A stretch of 64,000 nt of DNA. It comes from Aselliscus stoliczkanus. Taxonomy: Eukaryota; Chordata; Mammalia; Chiroptera; Hipposideridae. The translations under genes and the position numbers were made by a program. A model generated the notes under the pieces. It was not told the origin of the DNA. It searched no databases and saw nothing but the letters and a program-made list of their open reading frames with translations. Shown piece after piece: positions 58,635-64,000 of this stretch (its first letter is position 1; the number at the start of each line of letters is the position of its first letter). The stretch covers positions 65,447,478-65,511,477 of the forward strand of contig CM066738.1 in the NCBI GenBank assembly GCA_033961575.1, in the 5' to 3' direction.

Positions 58635-59645
58635 AACTAGTAATATTAATGTAGAATGGATATAGAAAGGTAAACTTAAAACTTAGGAAACAGATTTTGA
58701 TGATATGTATAAAGCGGTTTAGAATGTATCCATTTTGTATTGATAACAGTTTAGAAATCGTAATATTTTAATAGCTACCTGTATCTTTATAGTTTTCCTT
58801 AACAAAAGTTGCTTTTGATTGAACATATCACCTTTAATTGGGGGCAGTTTCTTTGGGAGGGCGATTTGAACCTATTTACTGATGCATTCCATTTATAAAT
58901 CTCTACCACATGTCATGATTATTTACTTTTTGTTTCTCTGATGCTCAGGAAAAATTGCTAAGCAAAACTCAAAACATTTGGTAAATAATTGAATCTTGAA
59001 AGCTAACCATTTATTCCGGGAACTAGTGTATGTTTAAAGTATTTGATAAGCAAAATCTGATAGTGTGCATCATTGAATTTTATACATGAAAGACTATTTG
59101 GTCTATTGAATTTTATGCATGAAAGGGCCATTTGGCCTCTAATATTTCAGTTGATGATTATCTACTGATTCTTTCCATTTTTAGTTTAATGATCAGTAAG
59201 TGCCTCCTTTTCTTGGGGGCTCCCAAAATTTAACCCAGCCCACGGGACCTGTAGGTATCTGGACCTAAACATAAAATGTACATTGTGTACACCATATATC
59301 AATCAGTCAGGCCTATCTGTGCCATTGTGTCTAGTTTTAGATCTCCCATTTAAAGAAAGACATAGGCAACTCTCTAGTTTTCATTAAAGTGAAAGTAAAC
59401 ACAGTCATTTCAAATATTTTAAAGAATAACAATGCTTAGCCCAGCAAGACCTAGTTGTGGTTGTACAATAAACTCTGGTGTGTAGTAGTATCATTTAGAA
59501 GAGAGTGGTACATATACAGTGTGATTTCTAGTGTACATAACTAGAGCTGTCTGATATTGTTTTGAACTTCTTGGTGAAAGGAGCATCTTTCTGTCAACTG
59601 GAAATGTCCCAAAATTGAAAAACAGTATAGCATATGATATTTAAG
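58635..59645. other. Intron, no recognised feature
   Basis: A short direct duplication ('attgaattttatacatgaaag' type) lies at 59073-59125; otherwise nothing. Confidence 0.45.
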
Positions 59646-59650
59646 ATACT

Positions 59651-60016
59651 TGTCTTAGTCAGCTCAAGCTGCTATGACAAAATACCACAGATTTGCATGG
59701 TTCAAACAGGCATTTATTTCTCACAGTTTTGGAGCCTGGGAAGTCCAAGATCAAGGTACTGGCAGATTCAATTCCTTTGAAGGCTGTCTTCCTGGCTGGT
59801 AGACAACTACTTTCTCACTGTGTCCTCACATCGTAGGGGGAGAGAGCACGAGGCCTGGTGCCTTCTTATCCTTATAAAGGCATTGATCCCATCATGGGGG
59901 TCCCACCTTCATGACCTCATCTAAACCCAAATACCTCCCAGAGCCCCCCAACTCCAGGATTAGTACTTCAACATATGAATTTGGGTGCTGGGGGGAGAAA
60001 CATTCAGTTCATAACA
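59651..60016 (-). mobile_element. MLT1-type solo LTR (ERVL-MaLR)
   Basis: 'aaataccacag', 'tttctcacagttttggagcc', 'cactgtgtcctcacatcg' and 'cccatcatgggggtcccacc' are MaLR LTR text in antisense. The element runs TG...CA with flanks ATACT and ATGCT, a slightly decayed 5-bp duplication. It has no coding content. Confidence 0.88.
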
Positions 60017-60066
60017 ATGCTTAACCTTTCAGAGCCTCAATTTTATTATTTTTAAAAATAGAAATA

Positions 60067-60477
60067 GGGGGCCGATCAAGTGGCTTGTTGGTTAATAGTG
60101 GGCTTGGGAGCCCGAACTTTGAGCAGCAGGGCTGCCAGTTCAGATCCCACATGGGCCAGTAATACTGCGTCCTCTACAGCTAAGATGGTGAATAACAGCT
60201 CAACCTGGAGCTGGGCTGCCATGAGTTACCGGCAATGGTGTAGGCTGCAGTGGGCTACCGTGAGCGTCTGGCAGCCGGCATGAGCTGCCATCCAATGGTC
60301 GGCAACCAATTTGCCTCACCCGGGAATAGCACAATGATCATAGTACCAACATGGGTCAGTGAAGTGACGTCCTCTACAACTAGACTGAAGAACAAAAGGA
60401 TAGCAACTTGTCTGTTCCCCTTCCCCGATTCCCCATCGGTGTTGCCCTCCCCCAATTCCCAATAAAATCTTTAAAAC
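60067..60477 (+). mobile_element. Long-form tRNA-derived SINE
   Basis: Perfect target duplication AAAAATAGAAATA at 60054-60066 and 60478-60490. Confidence 0.95.
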
Positions 60478-60715
60478 AAAAATAGAAATAATTCTTACCC
60501 ATAGTGTGGTTTTGAGATGATAATACATATATATATTGGATTGTCGGAAAAGTCATGACACATGTTTGTGACAGAAGGCACTAGTTCATTTTTGGAAGCA
60601 CTAGTGTCATTCACATCTATCTTGTTGCTATGTCATTTGACAGCTGAGAGTTCTAGCTTCATTCTAAACAAAAATTGATTTGGTTAAGTTTTGGAGATTT
60701 TACAACAAGTTGAAA

Positions 60716-61870
60716 ATGGAAGACCAAACTGTGCATTTTTGCCATATTTTACTGTTTTACTTCCATAAAGAGAAGAATGCACATCAAGCTTGTGAAAAGT
60801 TGCATAAAGTTTATGGTGACAGTGCTCTACAAGAATGTCAGTGCCAACGATGGTTCACGAAATTTTGTGCTGGTGATTTTGATCTCAACGTCGCTCTTGG
60901 TCAGGGAGGCCCACCATGGTTGATGACGACAAAATAAAGGCATTGATTGAGTCAAACCCGGTACATGACACGAGGGATTGCAGAAACATTGAACATTCAT
61001 CATTCAAGCATTCACGACCACCTGAAGAAGCTGGGATACGTAAGCAAGCTCGATATTTGGGTTCCCCATGAACTCAAAGTAAGTTCATTTGACAGTGCGT
61101 GTAGAGATCTGTAATATGCTCATTAAAAATGAGGAAAAAGGATACTGTTTTGAAGTGACTGATAACTGGTGCTGAGAATTGGATTGTTTACAACAATTTG
61201 GCATGCAAACGGTCTTGGTCCAGACATGATGATTCCCCTTTCAAAAGACTTTGAAAGCAGAGATTCATCAGAGGAAGGTTATGCTGTCAATATGGTGGGA
61301 TTTTAAAGGTGTGTTTTTCGAGCTCCTGCCAAGGAACCAAACAATCAATTCGAATGTGTACTATTGGCAATTGGCAGTTTAAATAAATCCATCATCCAGA
61401 AACGTCCAGGGCCAGCCGAGTGGCGCGGTGGTTAAGCACTGGCTTGGGAAGCCAGCGGCCCCGGTTTGGTCCCACATGTGAGGGCCAGTGACACTGCCCT
61501 CAAAAAAAAAAAAAAGAAAGAAAGAAAGAAACATCCAGAGCTTGTTAGTTATAAAGGAGTTGTGTTCCATCGTGACAATGCGAGACCACACACAAGTTTG
61601 ATCACCCGTGAAAAATTACTGGAGCTTGGATGGGATGTGTTGCCACACCCACCATACTTGCCTGACCTTGCGCCGTCAGACTTCCACTTGTTTCGCTCTC
61701 TTCAAAACTCCTTTAGTGGTATAACGTTCATTCAGATGAGGCTGTAAGTCAGCACCTTGTTCAGTTTTTCACAAATTAAAAACAGGTCATTATATGAACG
61801 AGGAATTATGAAGCTCACTGAAAGATGGTAGAAGGTTATGGAACAAAACGGGGAATATATCATTGATTGA
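60716..61870 (+). pseudogene. Mariner transposase, broken
   Basis: The enzyme would cut and paste the element at TA sites. The open N-terminal part (MEDQTVHFCHILLFYFHK) has the helix-turn-helix region LHKVYGDSALQECQCQRW and KFCAGDFDLN. A frame change near 60905 and another near 60965 lead to KALIESNP, then LKKLGYVSKLDIWVPHELK. A middle part with stops follows, then a SINE at 61410. The C-terminal part reads VVFHRDNARPHTS and PHPPYLPDLAPSDFHLF, keeping the second and third catalytic Asp (D34D-type spacing), and ends EYIID before a TGA at 61868. It is not functional. Confidence 0.93.
61410..61528 (+). mobile_element. Short-form SINE inside the mariner
   Basis: Target duplication AAACRTCCAG at 61400-61409 and 61529-61538, with a (GAAA)n tail. 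Confidence 0.95.
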
Positions 61871-61949
61871 TCTTTGTTCTTTATATAAATAAATGACCTT
61901 TGAAAAACATAGACAAAATATGCCGTGACTTTTCCGAAAACCCAATATC

Positions 61950-62967
61950 GGCTCTATCAGGAAAACATTTGACAGCCTGTATTTTTCTATATTTTGCAAC
62001 TGGCATTTACACAATAGACTTTCTTGCATAACAGCACATCCTTTCACCATGGTAATTAAGATCGTCTTGAATAGATGTAGGTATTTACACTTAATTATGG
62101 ATTCTATGCTCTAGTCTATGTAGGCTTATTACACATTTAGTTTATAAGACTATTTATTAATGTACATACCAGGAAAGGCAAAAAGCATGTCGTAAACATG
62201 TATTACTTACAGAATATGAAAGTGCTGATGGACTGTTCTAGGGTGCTGAAAAATACTTCTGACAAAAGAGTGAAAATAGCTACACAAGACAAAACTTTAT
62301 TTCACTTTTGTTTTTGGAAACATTCTGTACATTAAAATTGTATACTGTGACCCCAGAAATAAGGAACAAATAAGGTATTTATTCCCTTTTTCTCTAAATG
62401 ACTTGTAGTGCTTTTTTATGAAACAGAATTTAATGAAATTCAATGGTGAATCGGCACATGAAAAGATATTCAACAATTTTGCAAGATGTTATCATTGAAG
62501 CAAATTGGTAAAGGATACATGGGATCTTTTTGCATATTTATTACAACTGCATTCATGTAAATCTACAGTTATCTCAAAAAGATTCATTTTTAAAAAATGT
62601 AATAAGATGTAATATGAATATTCTGATGAAACACTATTTCCTCCCCACATGTGTTGCTTATTTTTGTAGTCTTATTTATTGATGGTTCATTGGATCATTC
62701 CTTTATTCATTCAAGAAATAATTATTGAGTCCTTGATATATATGTTTAATTTGGCCTTACAATTGAGTTCAAGTCAATTATTCTAAAACCAAAATCATCA
62801 CCAACTTGTAACTATTTTAGAATTTTCCACCTAGGGGACACCACCTTAGCAGGTCTTTTATTAGTTAAGTTTTGCAGCTAGTTTGCATCCCTCAAAGCCA
62901 TCTCTTCTATAGATGCATTTTGGGGCATTGGTAACATTAGCTTTAAACTACTAAAAAAATTTTCCAG
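61950..62967. other. Intron, no recognised feature
   Basis: A scrap of L2/MIR-like text ('tattcattcaagaaataatt') at 62704. A normal acceptor ends the intron at 62967. Confidence 0.45.
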
Positions 62968-63108
62968 GATAAAATTACTGTGGCTGTGCTTCATGGTGTA
63001 AAACTGAAGGGCCTTGATTACACATTCATCTCTGTACAAGAGCAGAAAAAATGTTTGAGTGGAATCCAGGCACTGTCAGTGGATGCTCGCTCACCTGTAA
63101 AGAGTGGG
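62968..63108 (+). CDS. Unidentified gene, internal coding exon
   Basis: Acceptor 'aaaaattttccag' and donor AGTGGG/GTGAGT bound 47 open codons, phase 0 on both sides. The peptide starts DKITVAVLHGVKLKGLDY and continues TFISVQEQKKCLSGIQALS, ending ARSPVKSG. The alternation in the first half (TVAVLHG, DYTFISV) suggests beta strands; the end is Ser/Pro/Lys-rich. I see no named domain. Of all the exons this one has the best boundaries and least repeat-like sequence. Confidence 0.72.
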
Positions 63109-63611
63109 GTGAGTTTCTCTACAGGTAGATGTCCTGATAGGCCCCTGAATTTTCCCAACGGGATGACATTATTTCTCCCAAGTCAGCTCTGGACTTAATC
63201 TGACAACACAGAATGTGATCCCTGGGAACTTTTCTGAACATATAATTTTGAGCTCAAGGCACCTCAAAAGCTGGGTTTAGAGAGACAATTGTGCTTATGA
63301 TAAATAACCTAGAGAATAATCTGTCAGTTCCCTGGGTTGGTGAAAGTCGGCCTCTGAGCCAGAGCTGTGTAGGGTCTCTTGTTTGGTCTGCATCCTCCCA
63401 TCCCCAGGAGAATGACTTTTGCCAAATTGTGCTTTGACATAGTACTAGAAATACTAGGGGTGTCAGTGTGTAATGAATGAAATGTGGTACTCAACTGAAA
63501 ATGAAATTTGACAAACTTAGGGCTAATGGGGGGCTACTTTTTCTTTTTCTAGTTAGTGGAAGAGTTGATGAGGAAACCAAGGAGACTTCCCTACTGCCCT
63601 TTATAGTATAG
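63109..63611. other. Intron between candidate exons
   Basis: A second acceptor-like 'tttttctag' at 63552 leads to an early stop and is not used in my model. Confidence 0.5.
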
Positions 63612-63719
63612 CAAGTGGCGGGCACCCAATCCTCTGGTCAGATAGAGCCAGTTCTAACTGCAGCCACAGCAGGAGTACAGAGACAAAGCATTTCCTTTCG
63701 GCCCTGTAGTCTTACTCAG
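63612..63719 (+). CDS. Unidentified gene, next coding exon
   Basis: Acceptor 'ccctttatagtatag' and donor ACTCAG/GTGAAT enclose 36 open codons in phase 0, from QVAGTQSSGQIEPVLTAA to SISFRPCSLTQ. It is rich in Gln, Ser and Thr and is likely disordered. The frame also stays open for 39 codons past the donor, so the exon could be longer. Continuity of phase with 62968-63108 supports it. Family unknown. Confidence 0.62.
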
Positions 63720-63990
63720 GTGAATCCTTTACAGCCTGGTGATCCTTATTTGAATAGCGAATTGTGGTTAAGAAACAAGATTAAAACCGTTTTCTGTGCT
63801 TTGAACTTTGTGGAACATGAATATATGTTTCAGTGAGTTGAGGGGATGTTCCCTAAAAGTAATGTTATAAATAAGTTAAACTCAGTCTAACTCCCTAGAG
63901 TTTATTTAATCTAGCATCTGTCTGAACCATACATAATATTCTGTTAATAATAGTCCATAGAAGATCCAGCTCTCACTTGTCTTTCACCAG

Positions 63991-64000
63991 GTTTCTCCTA
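63991..64000 (+). CDS. Possible start of a further exon at the window edge
   Basis: 'cacttgtctttcaccag' is a strong acceptor ending at 63990. The ten bases after it read VSP in phase 0. The rest lies outside the window. Confidence 0.35.

Larger units (their letters stand above)
60536..61945 (+). mobile_element. Mariner-type DNA transposon (about 1.4 kb)
   Basis: Terminal inverted repeats TTGGATTGTCGGAAAAGTCA and the complement of the right end, TTGGGTTTTCGGAAAAGTCA, are flanked by TA (60534-60535 and 61946-61947). It contains one decayed transposase gene and a SINE. Without the SINE it is about 1.28 kb, the usual mariner size. Confidence 0.95.

Noticed and set aside
63553..63606. Alternative exon after 'tttttctag'
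   Set aside because: In phase with the previous exon it reaches a stop after 17 codons; the acceptor at 63611 gives a longer open exon.

Overview
This is a mammalian nuclear window and most likely comes from a bat. The organism is inferred from repeat content, not read from a marker gene. The evidence is about 33 copies of a tRNA-derived SINE family whose heads begin GGCCGGCCGAGTGGC and whose long members carry repeated 'GGATGGCTCAG' tRNA-like units, a bat-type L1, and several mariner-type DNA transposons. My best guess is a yinpterochiropteran bat (horseshoe or leaf-nosed group). Ancient mammalian repeats (MIR, L2, MLT1 LTRs, hAT MITEs) fill much of the rest. No bacterial, phage, CRISPR or operon features are present.

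Layout. 1-7455: a SINE, an (AT)n tract and an old antisense L1, split by a 5.3-kb sense L1 (2143-7439) with a 16-bp target-site duplication. This L1 has lost its ORF1 N-terminus and carries a broken but recognisable ORF2 (endonuclease, reverse transcriptase, Cys-rich end). 7456-10600: mostly unrecognised sequence with MIR relics. 10600-11850: a CpG island promoter with CCAAT box, RFX-like X-box, palindromic GTCACGTGAC E-box and GC box, and a probable non-coding first exon ending at a good donor (11234). 11850-42140: one very long first intron holding nested SINEs, a palindromic mariner derivative, two MLT1 LTRs' worth of old sequence over the whole window (one here), L1 fragments and MITEs. 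42144-64000: the coding part of the same plus-strand gene.

The host gene is the main single-copy content. Candidate exons lie at 42200-42304, 46380-46442, 51346-51402 (weak), 62968-63108 and 63612-63719, with a possible next acceptor at 63990. Every candidate is an exact multiple of three, phase 0 on both sides and open. I do not recognise the protein, so no symbol is given. The window ends inside the gene.

The introns also hold an antisense RPS3A processed pseudogene (49045-49920), a mariner with a decayed transposase (60536-61945), and two 80-bp palindromic MITEs with related ends. Nested insertions with legible target-site duplications give a relative history: mariners were already in place when short SINEs landed in them. 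I found no convincing new biological system. The most unusual items are the palindromic mariner, the modular multi-tRNA SINE family with chimeric and tandem copies, and the unrecognised gene.
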